The notes under the pieces were generated by a model that was not told where the DNA came from, did no database searches, and was given only the letters and a program-made list of their open reading frames with translations. DNA of 38,106 nucleotides from Clostridia bacterium. GTDB taxonomy: Bacteria > Bacillota > Clostridia > Christensenellales > Borkfalkiaceae. The stretch is taken from assembly GCA_900769545.1 (NCBI GenBank), contig CAAGGZ010000065.1, positions 1 through 38,106 on the forward strand. The letters are read 5' to 3'. Made by a program: the position numbers and the translations under genes. Shown piece after piece: positions 30,475-38,106 of this stretch; position 1 is the first letter of the stretch; every line of letters begins with the position of its first letter.

Positions 30475-33195
30475 TTATTCGGTTTCCTTTTCTTTAGCGA
30501 TTTTCCGGACAAGATAATGATTGTCTAGTTTTGCTTTTTGAATTATGTATTGTTTCGTAGAAGAATTATCCTTAATTTTTTTAATTCGACTTATGATGGC
30601 AAGTCGTATATCTGCACATCCTGAATCCATACAAATAGACAATTGCTTAAGTGCAATATCTTGATATTTACTGTGAGTTAATTCAATTAAACACTTTACC
30701 CCCAAAAATCTAACATCACGTTCTTTATTGCTGAATAAGGAGATGGCAAGTTGTAATATTGATGCCGTTATTTCGTCGGGAAGGTTTTTAAGATTAGCTT
30801 TTTCTAAACTTTTAGAAAGGTAGTTCATACAAGCAATAATATCTCTATCATCCATCGTGTTAATTGTTGAGAAACTTGACATTACATCAGTAGGCGATAT
30901 TTTTCCAATCAACAACCCAAGACAATCTAATGCCACGCTTAAAGTTTGTATGTTAGTAGTATCAAATAAGTCAAGTGAGATTACTTTAAGTATGGAATCA
31001 CGCGTTTGAATTGTAGATGAAATATAATCTGAAAGTTGTTTTAATTTTGGATGTGTAAGTACTAATGTTGTTAATAAAGTTATGGCTTGTCGTTTTTCTC
31101 CGCAACTTTGATTTGGTGCAAGTATAAAATTTGATGTTGCAACTACAATAGGCTCTAACTCTCTCCAATTTAATTTAATAGCATTTATTGTGATAATATT
31201 ACCAATGGTTTCAAAAGGGTCACCCATAAACCCAGAATAACAACCATTTTTTCCTTGAACTTCTATTCGTGCTTGAATAGATTGAATGTACTTATCAATT
31301 TGTTTAAGGGATGCTTTTTTATCTTTGTCGTATAATTCAAGGTGATATTCGCCTTTGTAAAAAGATTCCATATTCAGCTTAATAGCATTTTCAAGCATTG
31401 TTATGTCTATTGTTGTGTTTAGAACAAAAATAATAAGAGCATTACGAAGTTGATGGGTATTTTCACGAGCTTTTTTATTATTGATGAGTTTTAATAAGTG
31501 TTTTTCTATTCTTTGCTGCATATCAACAGATAAATCTTTTATCTTAACGTAACCTATTAATTCACAAGCAATATTATAAAGAATATAATTATTCGAATTA
31601 AATAAAGAAATCATAAACTCAGCAATTTTTTTGGAAGGAATTCTTTCACAACAACTTTGATAGACTGTTTTTATAATATCATTAAAATTAAAAATTCTTT
31701 TTTTATCACATGCCCATTTTTTTGTATATTTTAAAAACCAATCAAGATGATTTGAGTATTGCGCTTCAGTTAAATAATATCCAAAATATTTTAACAACAA
31801 TAAAGTTGAATGGGTTTTGTCGTATTCGGTTGGTAAATATGATATACTATCAATAATTTTTTCAATTTCTGTAGAACTTATAATATCGTATGACCTATTA
31901 TATGTTCTTAAAATGTTTTTTAATTTTTTATCATCAGCTTCAAGTATTAAAAATCTAATAAGCTCGGAATGGAATTCTTGATTGCTATATTCTTGTGACA
32001 AGACTTCAAGAATTTCAATCATACGAGAACGAATAAGGCGCAAATGGGTGATGGAGCCGTATAAGAGCGCAACACAATAATATGATGAAACATCAGCAAA
32101 AAGATAATCCAATCCACCTATTGAAGTGGAATAGGGCGACTGCAAATTAATTTTACTATATTCTTTTATAACATTTTTCTTAATATTGTCGCCAATTCTA
32201 TCAAGCACAGGGAAATAGACATATTCTTCACTAGAATCAAGAATATTTTGTCCCTTATTGTGAATAGAGATAATGTTTTTCATTGAGTCTTGCTTGTTTA
32301 TAATGTTCCGCAAATCTATTGCGACATCGTTATAAAGCCACTGTGGGACATTTGATAATACTTTAATTTTTTCAATTGTTTCTTCTAGTTTTAAGACACA
32401 ATTATCTATATTGCCTGTAAAATAAAGCTTTATGGCATCCAATCGTTGTTGTATAATCTCCCGTATTTCAGAAGTGTGTTTTTCTAAAACTATTGTTGTA
32501 ATTTGATTAAATAAATTTTCATCAAATGAACAATTTCCTAAAACAAACTGAAGAAATTTTTGAAATAAAGTATCAGCTTCAGTTGTTGTCTCTTGTTTTG
32601 GTTTAACCTTATAAAAAGAGTCTAATATGGAATGTTTTGTACTCTCAAATTGATTCAAAATATTTTTTTCAATTTGAATAGTCGTATTTATTGATACATT
32701 GCTTACATTTTCTACTATTGTTATTGGTTCAGGAATAGTTGGCTTTTTTGTATACACATTAAGAATGTCTTGCATTACCGTACGATAAGATAACTCGACG
32801 ATATCCGAAAATCTAGTTGCCGTATCAAACTTACATAATCCACTTTTAATCATTTCTTCTTCGACTTCTGTCTTTTGTTTACTTGTTTCATTGCAAAAGA
32901 TTCCCACGATACGTAAGCCAAGTTCTTTTGCTTTTTTGTATTCAGACAGTGTCGCATCAGTAATTTTATCTTCATTATCAATAATAAGCAAAAACAATTG
33001 GTATAGATGTATTTGGTCTAAGTATGCGCTTGGCATCGATTCAGAGCTTCCGGGCTCGGTTTCAAAGCAATAACTTTCAACTAATCCTGTTTCATTTAGT
33101 AATTTTTCCAGTGCTTTGCGAGCTATTTCGTATCTTCCCCCACATTTTGAACTAATAAAAACTCTTAATTTATGTTTAACGGTGTCATTTGTCAT
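30475..33195 (-). CDS. DUF4062-like / helical-repeat protein, candidate defence effector
   Basis: A 906-residue protein. The N-terminus (about 8-105, LRVFISSKCGGRYEIARKAL to LGLRIVGIFCNET) has the layout of DUF4062, a TIR/nucleoside-deoxyribosyltransferase-like fold (VFISS strand, E-rich second strand, LFLLIIDN, then S-E-Y-K-KA). The remaining 700 residues are helical and look like HEAT/ARM-type repeats towards the C-terminus (VRFLGVKCLIELTHSKYQDIALKQL). STAND- and TIR-like defence proteins often pair such a sensor or effector with repeats. It is the third gene of an XRE-DUF2971-DUF4062 operon, with TTGGAGAAG before the ATG. Defence is inference from layout and context. Confidence 0.7.
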   Translation of the reverse strand: MTNDTVKHKLRVFISSKCGGRYEIARKALEKLLNETGLVESYCFETEPGSSESMPSAYLDQIHLYQLFLLIIDNEDKITDATLSEYKKAKELGLRIVGIFCNETSKQKTEVEEEMIKSGLCKFDTATRFSDIVELSYRTVMQDILNVYTKKPTIPEPITIVENVSNVSINTTIQIEKNILNQFESTKHSILDSFYKVKPKQETTTEADTLFQKFLQFVLGNCSFDENLFNQITTIVLEKHTSEIREIIQQRLDAIKLYFTGNIDNCVLKLEETIEKIKVLSNVPQWLYNDVAIDLRNIINKQDSMKNIISIHNKGQNILDSSEEYVYFPVLDRIGDNIKKNVIKEYSKINLQSPYSTSIGGLDYLFADVSSYYCVALLYGSITHLRLIRSRMIEILEVLSQEYSNQEFHSELIRFLILEADDKKLKNILRTYNRSYDIISSTEIEKIIDSISYLPTEYDKTHSTLLLLKYFGYYLTEAQYSNHLDWFLKYTKKWACDKKRIFNFNDIIKTVYQSCCERIPSKKIAEFMISLFNSNNYILYNIACELIGYVKIKDLSVDMQQRIEKHLLKLINNKKARENTHQLRNALIIFVLNTTIDITMLENAIKLNMESFYKGEYHLELYDKDKKASLKQIDKYIQSIQARIEVQGKNGCYSGFMGDPFETIGNIITINAIKLNWRELEPIVVATSNFILAPNQSCGEKRQAITLLTTLVLTHPKLKQLSDYISSTIQTRDSILKVISLDLFDTTNIQTLSVALDCLGLLIGKISPTDVMSSFSTINTMDDRDIIACMNYLSKSLEKANLKNLPDEITASILQLAISLFSNKERDVRFLGVKCLIELTHSKYQDIALKQLSICMDSGCADIRLAIISRIKKIKDNSSTKQYIIQKAKLDNHYLVRKIAKEKETE

Positions 33196-33216
33196 TTTTT
33201 CTTCTCCAATTTTGTA

Positions 33217-34068
33217 TTATCTTATTAAGTTCGAAAGCGCGCTTGTTTCAATTTTACATTTCGGATTAAATTCCTTAACCAATAGTTCAACAAATGTTTT
33301 ACTGCTATCTGAAATGTCTGGGGCAAGCATAATGGTCATATCTTCAAAACTTTCTTCTTTAATAGAAAGGTCATAATGATTGAATGGAAGAGTTGCTTGC
33401 CCTTTTATAATGTTCTGATATAATGTTGCTATTTCTATATTTTGACCTTTAAAATGCTCTGCAGTTATTTTTTTAACGGATGCGGGATAAAACATAAGTT
33501 TATATCGCCACTCTTTTTGAAACTGCCAATATGTATTTTTATATTTACCTAGTTCACCAAAAGCAATTCCTATACTGCCATCATTTTTTTGTTCTACCAA
33601 TGTAGGGTTCAGCAACTTCTTATCATCTGTGTATTCAACCTTAGAAAGTTGACCACCTATTCCGTAATTGGCTATAGAAAAATCTCCGCTAAATAACTTT
33701 TCAAATGGTATTATAGTTTTAAAGGGAATAAGAGCATTTTTATCAGCCTTTACGGGAACACCAAATGTTCTTTCTACTTCTTGTGCTGTTGCTTGATATT
33801 CTACAAAGGGATTGGTAGGAAGTTTTATTCTTATGCCACGTTGCTTTGGCGTGTACATTCTCCACATTGGAATACTTTCCGTTTCATCGTCTGTCCAAGA
33901 ACTTACAAAAACAAACTTGCCGAAATTTTGTTTGTCTTGCGACATTTGTTCTTGCAAGTCGTCCATTTTATCTAAAGAATTTAGACGAATAGTTTTATTT
34001 TTTAATATTAAGGCTAAAGAATCTATGTTAGTATAATGATATAAATATTGGGGAATATTTTCGTTCAT
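33217..34068 (-). CDS. DUF2971 family protein
   Basis: A 283-residue DUF2971 protein. The N-terminal LYHYTNIDSLALILKNKTIRLNSLDKMDD and the later FVFVSSWTDDETESIPMWRMYTPKQRGIRIKL are the family signatures. The function is not established. The YHYT motif followed by a helix and a short strand recalls the NAD-binding start of ADP-ribosyltransferase folds such as DarT, which would fit a toxin or effector role (inference). Its ATG shares bases with the stop of the XRE gene (TAATG), so the two are translationally coupled. The DUF4062 gene follows after 21 bases. Confidence 0.82.
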   Translation of the reverse strand: MNENIPQYLYHYTNIDSLALILKNKTIRLNSLDKMDDLQEQMSQDKQNFGKFVFVSSWTDDETESIPMWRMYTPKQRGIRIKLPTNPFVEYQATAQEVERTFGVPVKADKNALIPFKTIIPFEKLFSGDFSIANYGIGGQLSKVEYTDDKKLLNPTLVEQKNDGSIGIAFGELGKYKNTYWQFQKEWRYKLMFYPASVKKITAEHFKGQNIEIATLYQNIIKGQATLPFNHYDLSIKEESFEDMTIMLAPDISDSSKTFVELLVKEFNPKCKIETSALSNLIR

Positions 34069-34424
34069 TACTTTTGTTCCTCCAACATTTTCTTTAAGGT
34101 TTCTTTGAGTTTTGCGTGCACGTTAGTGCTTGGGTCAAAACACATTTCGATAAAATCTTGCATACGGTCAGAGTTCTCTAATTTAGGTTGTCCGTAAAGT
34201 TTTCCTTCGGGGTTGTCCGTTCTACCAAGAAGATAGTCCGCCGATACGTCAAAGTAATCGGCAATTTTAACAAGTACGGGGTAAGACGGCATAATAGAGC
34301 CAAGCTCGTATCGAGCAAGAACGGGTTGTTTAACATCGCCAAGCGCCGTAGCAAGTTTTGCTTGTGATAACTTTGCTTTTTCTCTTAATAATTTAATTCT
34401 ATATCCAATAATATTTTCTTGCAT
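34068..34424 (-). CDS. XRE-family regulator of the DUF2971/DUF4062 operon
   Basis: A 118-residue protein: an XRE helix-turn-helix (about 8-62, IKLLREKAKLSQAKLATALG, RYELGSIMPSYPVLVKIADYFDVSADYLLGR) and a short helical tail (RMQDFIEMCFDPST to MLEEQK). It is first in the operon, has an AGAGG site and a consensus promoter (34455-34483), and is coupled to DUF2971 by TAATG. It probably keeps the system silent until triggered, as is common for defence operons (inference). Confidence 0.9.
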   Translation of the reverse strand: MQENIIGYRIKLLREKAKLSQAKLATALGDVKQPVLARYELGSIMPSYPVLVKIADYFDVSADYLLGRTDNPEGKLYGQPKLENSDRMQDFIEMCFDPSTNVHAKLKETLKKMLEEQK

Positions 34425-34454
34425 ATATACCTCTTTTTATTACTGATTTACATT

Positions 34455-34483
34455 ATTATAACCGAAAAATTTTGAAATGTCAA
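34455..34483 (-). promoter_or_regulatory. Promoter of the XRE-DUF2971-DUF4062 operon
   Basis: Minus-strand perfect TTGACA (34478-34483), 17-base spacer, perfect TATAAT (34455-34460). Confidence 0.88.
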
Positions 34484-34551
34484 TACGATATGGGTATATT
34501 TATAAAATTTAAGAATAAAAACAAGAGCGTTTTAATGTATCTCTTTTATGG

Positions 34552-34580
34552 TTGCTATAAATGTAAAAATTTGCTATACT
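34552..34580 (+). promoter_or_regulatory. Promoter of the tRNA-like transcription unit
   Basis: TTGCTA (34552-34557), 17-base spacer, TATACT (34575-34580). It would give an RNA of about 280 nt ending at the terminator 34841-34867. Confidence 0.65.
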
Positions 34581-34687
34581 ATTCTTAGACCTTTATAAAC
34601 ATTTTTTTATATTCTATTTCTAACTTAACAATAACCTTTTCATTTAAACTTCAATTACAAATTATATTTAAAAGTGAGGTGGAAATA

Positions 34688-34783
34688 ATGTTAAAACTAT
34701 TGTTAATCGGTATTATGGGGATGGTTCCTACCTTTAACTCTGGGTATTGTAGCATATTGCTGAACGAAAAAGAATATATGTAA
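34688..34783 (+). CDS. 31-residue hydrophobic peptide
   Basis: ATG 34688 is preceded by GAGGTGG at good spacing. The peptide (MLKLLLIGIMGMVPTF, then CSILLNEKEYM) is hydrophobic at its start, like small membrane peptides. Its 3' half overlaps the 5' part of the tRNA-like segment. It may be a small toxin, a leader peptide or chance. Confidence 0.35.
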   Translation: MLKLLLIGIMGMVPTFNSGYCSILLNEKEYM

Positions 34784-34839
34784 ATGTGTTAATTATATAG
34801 GTAGAGTAAAGTGAGGTTCGATTCCTCAAATACCCACCA
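34742..34839 (+). other. tRNA-like 3' end with a possible acceptor stem
   Basis: Positions 34812-34839 read as the T-arm, acceptor strand, discriminator and CCA of a tRNA: T-stem TGAGG/CCTCA around the loop TTCGATT, then AATACCC, A, CCA. A perfect 7-base partner GGGTATT lies at 34742-34748. The bases between do not form normal D and anticodon arms: position 8 is G and the D-loop has no GG. It is either the crossover remnant of a tRNA gene left by an integrating element or an aberrant tRNA-like RNA. Confidence 0.5.
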
Positions 34840-34840
34840 A

Positions 34841-34867
34841 AAAACGACGGGTGTGCCCGTCGTTTTT
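34841..34867. terminator. Terminator after the tRNA-like segment
   Basis: Perfect 11-bp stem AAAACGACGGG with CCCGTCGTTTT, loop TGTG. It starts 1 base after the CCA and also serves the convergent SPFH gene. Confidence 0.88.
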
Positions 34868-34874
34868 ACTTTGG

Positions 34875-36203
34875 TCATTTATTTGTAGGTATTGGAGGGA
34901 TAGGCGGCGTAACATTAAATAACGATTGTAACTCTTGAACCATTCCTGCCTGTGTCCAATTAGCCATTCCTTGTTTCCATACTAAACTTTGTTTTGTAAG
35001 AGTTCCTGCCGAAACCATTTGTGATAACACGTTAAAATCGTAAGGACCTGCTGATTGTCCATTGATTGCAACGTGATAAGAGATATTAGGCATAGGTGGA
35101 GGAGTTTGCGGAACATTAACGCCTGACATCATTCCATTCATTACACCTGCAATATTTTGCCCAACGGCACCGCCAACTGCCATTCCTGCCATCATTGCAG
35201 CGGGATTAAAACCTACACCACCATCGGATATATCTACACCACCTGCACCGTTAGCACCCATTTGTCCTAGCGCATTAGCACCTGCAATGCCTACAGCTGC
35301 TTGTTGCTCTATTTGGAAAGCGCCAAGATTTGCCATTTGTGTCTGTTTGCGTTGAGCGTATTGCGCTTCTTCACGTTGAATACGGAGATTTTCTGCATAG
35401 TGTTCAAGATTTGCTGCGGTTTGTGCTTGAATAGTTGCGGTAGTAATATCTTTTGTTACCGCCATTAACTGTTGATAACCTTCGCTTGTCTTATCAATCT
35501 CAATATTAGAAACATCAACACCCGTAACTTTCACGCCAAAATCTTTTTGCAATCTATCAATCAATTTTGTTTCAAGCATATCAGATATTTCAGATGTTTT
35601 ACGCTCTATTTGAATTACAGGTAAATTTGCATCACATGGTGCATTAGCAACGATAGTCTTTGCATATTTTGCTACTGCGTCACGTATTTGCACTTGAAAA
35701 TCATTCAAACTAAAATTGATTAGTCTATGTAATTTTATAAATTCTTTATAATCATCAATTTGGAAATTGACAGTTCCTCTTATAGCAGTAGGGACACCAA
35801 AATCTAAAAATCTTGGGTCATAAATGTCAAAGAAAGGTACAGCAAATTTTACTTGGATAACCTTTGCTAAGTTGATAAAATATATTTCTGCCTGAAAAGG
35901 TGTGCCGCCCTCAAAAGCTAAGCCAACAATACTTGCTAAAATTGGAAAGTTTTTTGTTTTGATTTTTTCATCATATGGTCCAACAATATAATCTTGCATT
36001 GTACCATCTTTTTGCTTATAAACAAATACCGCAACCTCGCCGTCTTTTACTCTTAACGAAGAACCATATCTTATAGAATTTTCTCTATTTCCTTCTCCTA
36101 ACTCCACACCTGATGGATGCCATTTCCATATTAAATATGACGGTTCATCACATCGTATAACATCTAAAAAACCACCGTTCTTTTTCTTATCAAACAATCC
36201 CAT
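34875..36203 (-). CDS. SPFH domain protein with C-terminal GYF_2 domain
   Basis: A 442-residue protein. After a short start (MGLFDKKKNGGFLDVIRC) comes an SPFH (virion core-type, YdjI-like) domain, about 20-270, including VKDGEVAVFVYKQKDG and VDVSNIEIDKTSEGYQQL. A glutamine/alanine-rich helix (about 275-310), a Gly/Met/Ala-rich linker and a GYF_2/DUF4339 domain at about 376-425 (YHVAINGQSAGPYDF, LVWKQGMANWTQA) follow. SPFH proteins form ring or cage assemblies at membranes. It follows the double zinc-ribbon gene after 21 bases, with GAGGAG before the ATG, as in B. subtilis ydjG/ydjI-type clusters. Confidence 0.9.
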   Translation of the reverse strand: MGLFDKKKNGGFLDVIRCDEPSYLIWKWHPSGVELGEGNRENSIRYGSSLRVKDGEVAVFVYKQKDGTMQDYIVGPYDEKIKTKNFPILASIVGLAFEGGTPFQAEIYFINLAKVIQVKFAVPFFDIYDPRFLDFGVPTAIRGTVNFQIDDYKEFIKLHRLINFSLNDFQVQIRDAVAKYAKTIVANAPCDANLPVIQIERKTSEISDMLETKLIDRLQKDFGVKVTGVDVSNIEIDKTSEGYQQLMAVTKDITTATIQAQTAANLEHYAENLRIQREEAQYAQRKQTQMANLGAFQIEQQAAVGIAGANALGQMGANGAGGVDISDGGVGFNPAAMMAGMAVGGAVGQNIAGVMNGMMSGVNVPQTPPPMPNISYHVAINGQSAGPYDFNVLSQMVSAGTLTKQSLVWKQGMANWTQAGMVQELQSLFNVTPPIPPIPTNK

Positions 36204-36224
36204 AAATTTCTCCTCAAATACTAA

Positions 36225-36971
36225 TTATATTTTGATTTTCAATTCTTTCATTTTATCAAAATAGATTTTTTGAATTTGCTTAAATGCAGAGTCGTTAGGA
36301 AATGTTATTTCCGCTTTTTGATAAGCTTGTTTCATTTTAGATACCCACGCATCACTAATAGTTTTTCCTATGGTTGCAGCCGTTTCCATCCCGCCGTTAG
36401 ACGTTCTATTAGCCCAAGTATTTTTAGATAAACTTACATCGATATTTGCAACTGCCAACATCATAAATTCAAGGATATCATCAATAGAATTTGGGATAGG
36501 GAAATTCCTAATAAGAGTTAATTTTTGAACATCAACTGCATCAGCAGGAGCATATACACCAAAAAAACCACCAAATCCTTTTTTACGCCCGCTTTCTATT
36601 GACATCAATTGTTCCTTAAACGTTTGAACGGAGCCAACCGCAGATTGCCCCGTGATTCTCACTCCACATTCAGGACAAATTGCTGTGGTTTGAGTAATAG
36701 CACATCCGCAATTGGAACATTTAAATACCGTCCCTATGTATTCTTGCTGACGTCTATTAGGGGAAGTTGTTGGGACATTATTTATAGGTGGAACGGGAGG
36801 AGGTGATTGCGTAGCGTTTCCACCAACAGGAGAACCGCAACCACTACAAAATTTTGCTCCTGCATTTAATTTTGTTCCGCAATTTGAGCAAAAAGAGAAA
36901 TTTCCTTGCCCACTTTCATTATTCCCTTGTTGACCTTTTACCATATTTTTTAATGAATCAAAAATTCCCAT
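36225..36971 (-). CDS. Double zinc-ribbon protein
   Basis: A 248-residue protein with two zinc ribbons. The first is C28-x2-C31 with C42-x2-C45, and the second is C85-x2-C88 with C99-x2-C102. A proline-rich linker joins them, and the C-terminal helical region (KGFGGFFGVYAPADAV onward) is not recognised. The N-terminus MGIFDSLKNMVKG may be an amphipathic membrane-contacting helix. It pairs with the SPFH-GYF gene downstream, so the two probably form one membrane-associated assembly (inference). AAGGAA precedes the ATG. Confidence 0.8.
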   Translation of the reverse strand: MGIFDSLKNMVKGQQGNNESGQGNFSFCSNCGTKLNAGAKFCSGCGSPVGGNATQSPPPVPPINNVPTTSPNRRQQEYIGTVFKCSNCGCAITQTTAICPECGVRITGQSAVGSVQTFKEQLMSIESGRKKGFGGFFGVYAPADAVDVQKLTLIRNFPIPNSIDDILEFMMLAVANIDVSLSKNTWANRTSNGGMETAATIGKTISDAWVSKMKQAYQKAEITFPNDSAFKQIQKIYFDKMKELKIKI

Positions 36972-37021
36972 ATATAGTTCCTTATTCGATAAATGTATTT
37001 TTAAAAAATATAAACTACGCC

Positions 37022-37162
37022 GAATATCATAATCTATGTGTTAATAACTCTTATTTTACATTGGATATTAATGTTTGTGTAAATTATTTTGTCTTTATGC
37101 CACAAAACTACTTGATAAAAATAAGAAAAAGTACTATAATATTTACATAGATTATGATATTC
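37022..37162. repeat. 18-bp perfect inverted repeat flanking 105 bases
   Basis: The 18 bases at 37022-37039 (GAATATCATAATCTATGT) are the exact reverse complement of 37145-37162. A further TCTATGT at 37061-37067 equivalent in the right copy (37161-37167) makes three ACATAGA half-sites. It lies between the zinc-ribbon gene and the integrase, so it may be an arm-type or core site for the integrase, or a regulator site. Confidence 0.75.
37112..37140 (+). promoter_or_regulatory. Promoter of a possible small RNA
   Basis: TTGATA (37112-37117), 17-base spacer, perfect TATAAT (37135-37140), facing the 3' end of the integrase gene. Confidence 0.65.
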
Positions 37163-37199
37163 TATGTGGAAAACGGCGAGAGAGTATCTCGCCGTTTTT
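37147..37199 (+). ncRNA. Candidate small RNA of about 53 nt
   Basis: Predicted from promoter 37112-37140 to the T-run at 37195-37199. It would fold into a short hairpin from the ACATAGA/TCTATGT repeat and a terminator stem (AAAACGGCGAGA with TCTCGCCGTTTT). It is convergent with the integrase mRNA. There is no ORF. Function unknown. Confidence 0.4.
37170..37199. terminator. Bidirectional terminator at the end of the integrase gene
   Basis: Perfect 12-bp stem AAAACGGCGAGA with TCTCGCCGTTTT, 5-base loop. The T-run is good on the plus strand and short on the minus strand. Confidence 0.8.
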
Positions 37200-37217
37200 G
37201 TGCGCTTTTCGGCGCGT

Positions 37218-38106
37218 TTAGAATAATAATTTACCTAAACGGTTCATCATTTCCGTCTTATGCTCAAGCATAGAGTGGGCGTATCGGTTTAACGTTACCG
37301 TTGGGTTTTTATGTCCTAAAATTTCAGATAACGTTTTTATATCCATACCACACTCTAAAGCGCGCGTTGCGAACGTATGACGAAGAGAGTGAAAACCTTT
37401 ATGCGGTAATTTCAAACGTTTTAATAATAGTTCGAAACTCTTTTGATACGAGCGAACCTGTGCCCCATGTACGCGTTCACCACAAACAACGTAGTTTCCG
37501 CTTGACGATTTCTTATATTCTCTTAATTGTGAAAGCAGTTGCTTGGGTAAAGGAATAATACGTTCTGAAAAGTCCGTTTTTGGCGTGTCGATTATCTTAA
37601 CGTATTTGCCGTTTTCCCAACTGTCGTGACAAGATTTAGAAACAGTTATAATTCCTTTTTGTAAATCAAAGTCGTCCCAAGTAAGAGATAGAAGTTCTCC
37701 AATACGCAAGCCCGTGTAAAGACAAAGCACTACGCCGAACAATTTGTTTTTCTTTTTTTCAAAGAAAAATTGCTCGATTTTTCGTTGTTCTTCTTTAGAA
37801 AAGCAATCTACTTGCTTTTCACGCTGTTTAGGGCGCACGATAGCCATTGTAAACTCTTTGTCCGTTACGCCAAGTAATACTGCTCGACGCAAAGAAGATT
37901 TAAGCACGGATATAATACCGTTTACTGTGTTTGCGGATAAGCCTTTTCCCGATAAATCCACGGTAAAGCGCTGCAAAACGGTTGCCGTTAAATCGCTAAG
38001 TTCAAACTCTCCGAGCGCGGGGAGTATATGTAGTTCTATGTCCTTTTTATATTTCTTGTCCGTCATAATTTTCGTAGTGGGGTTGCTCAACAAAGCAAGC
38101 CACTCG
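37218..38106 (-). CDS. Tyrosine recombinase / phage-type integrase, 5' end beyond the window
   Basis: At least 296 residues; the frame is open to the right edge (EWLA precedes LLSNPTT), so the N-terminus is missing. A SAM-like core-binding domain (about 10-90 of the visible part) precedes the catalytic domain with LYTGLRIGELLSLTWDD (Arg I), HSLRHTFATR (His-x2-Arg II), LGHKNPTVTLNRYAH (His/Trp box and catalytic Tyr). It belongs to the Tn916/phage integrase group, which often targets tRNA 3' ends. The element it moves probably continues to the right. The apparent TTG start at 38093 is an artefact of the window edge. Confidence 0.93.
   Translation of the reverse strand, partial: EWLALLSNPTTKIMTDKKYKKDIELHILPALGEFELSDLTATVLQRFTVDLSGKGLSANTVNGIISVLKSSLRRAVLLGVTDKEFTMAIVRPKQREKQVDCFSKEEQRKIEQFFFEKKKNKLFGVVLCLYTGLRIGELLSLTWDDFDLQKGIITVSKSCHDSWENGKYVKIIDTPKTDFSERIIPLPKQLLSQLREYKKSSSGNYVVCGERVHGAQVRSYQKSFELLLKRLKLPHKGFHSLRHTFATRALECGMDIKTLSEILGHKNPTVTLNRYAHSMLEHKTEMMNRLGKLLF

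Noticed and set aside
1..38106. CRISPR array, rRNA operon or insertion sequence
   Set aside because: No regularly spaced repeats, no rRNA sequence and no transposase gene were seen.

Overview
The window looks like a low-to-mid G+C Bacillota (Clostridia-type) chromosome that has taken up mobile DNA. The evidence is purine-rich AGGAGG ribosome binding sites, TTGACA-N17-TATAAT promoters, compact intrinsic terminators, a SpoIIQ-like M23 protein, DUF1540, UPF0371 and YitT proteins. The species cannot be named from sequence alone. By eye, base composition drops from the housekeeping left half to the AT-rich right half.

Positions 1-15300 are mainly chromosomal. They hold an HU protein, rplI-yitT, a cysteine-rich DUF1540 protein, a PTS IIC-type membrane protein, UPF0371, a zinc-ribbon NUDIX hydrolase, a prmA-rsmE-mtaB-HIT cluster, a small exported protein beside a SpoIIQ-like M23 protein, purA and a dGTPase. 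Between 10507 and 12396 is a recombining array of small lipoprotein genes that share one signal-peptide cassette, divergent from a small XRE regulator. Positions 15321-17968 carry a two-gene unit: a helix-turn-helix protein followed by an HD-TGS protein that looks like a Rel/SpoT enzyme with a degenerate synthetase domain.

Positions 18121-28919 look like part of an integrative or conjugative element. They contain several very small ORFs, a ClpP-like peptidase next to a Sel1-repeat protein with a degenerate AAA+ region, a VirD4/TraG-type coupling ATPase without membrane segments, an FtsK/SpoIIIE-type ATPase without membrane segments, two further proteins with FtsK-gamma-like winged helices, and cargo comprising an ASCH protein, a DUF1810-ASCH fusion and a metallophosphoesterase remnant. 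No relaxase or type IV secretion channel gene was recognised, so the element is partial, mobilisable in trans, or of an unfamiliar type.

Positions 28920-30407 encode a large serine recombinase. Next to it is a three-gene operon (34424 down to 30475): an XRE regulator, a DUF2971 protein and a 906-residue protein with a DUF4062-like N-terminus and a helical-repeat C-terminus. This is the best candidate for an undescribed defence system. It is followed by a promoter-to-terminator unit containing a tRNA-like 3' end (34742-34839), an SPFH-GYF plus zinc-ribbon gene pair, a possible small RNA (37147-37199), and a tyrosine integrase that runs off the right edge. The right third therefore looks like a mobile and defence island with two recombinase systems.
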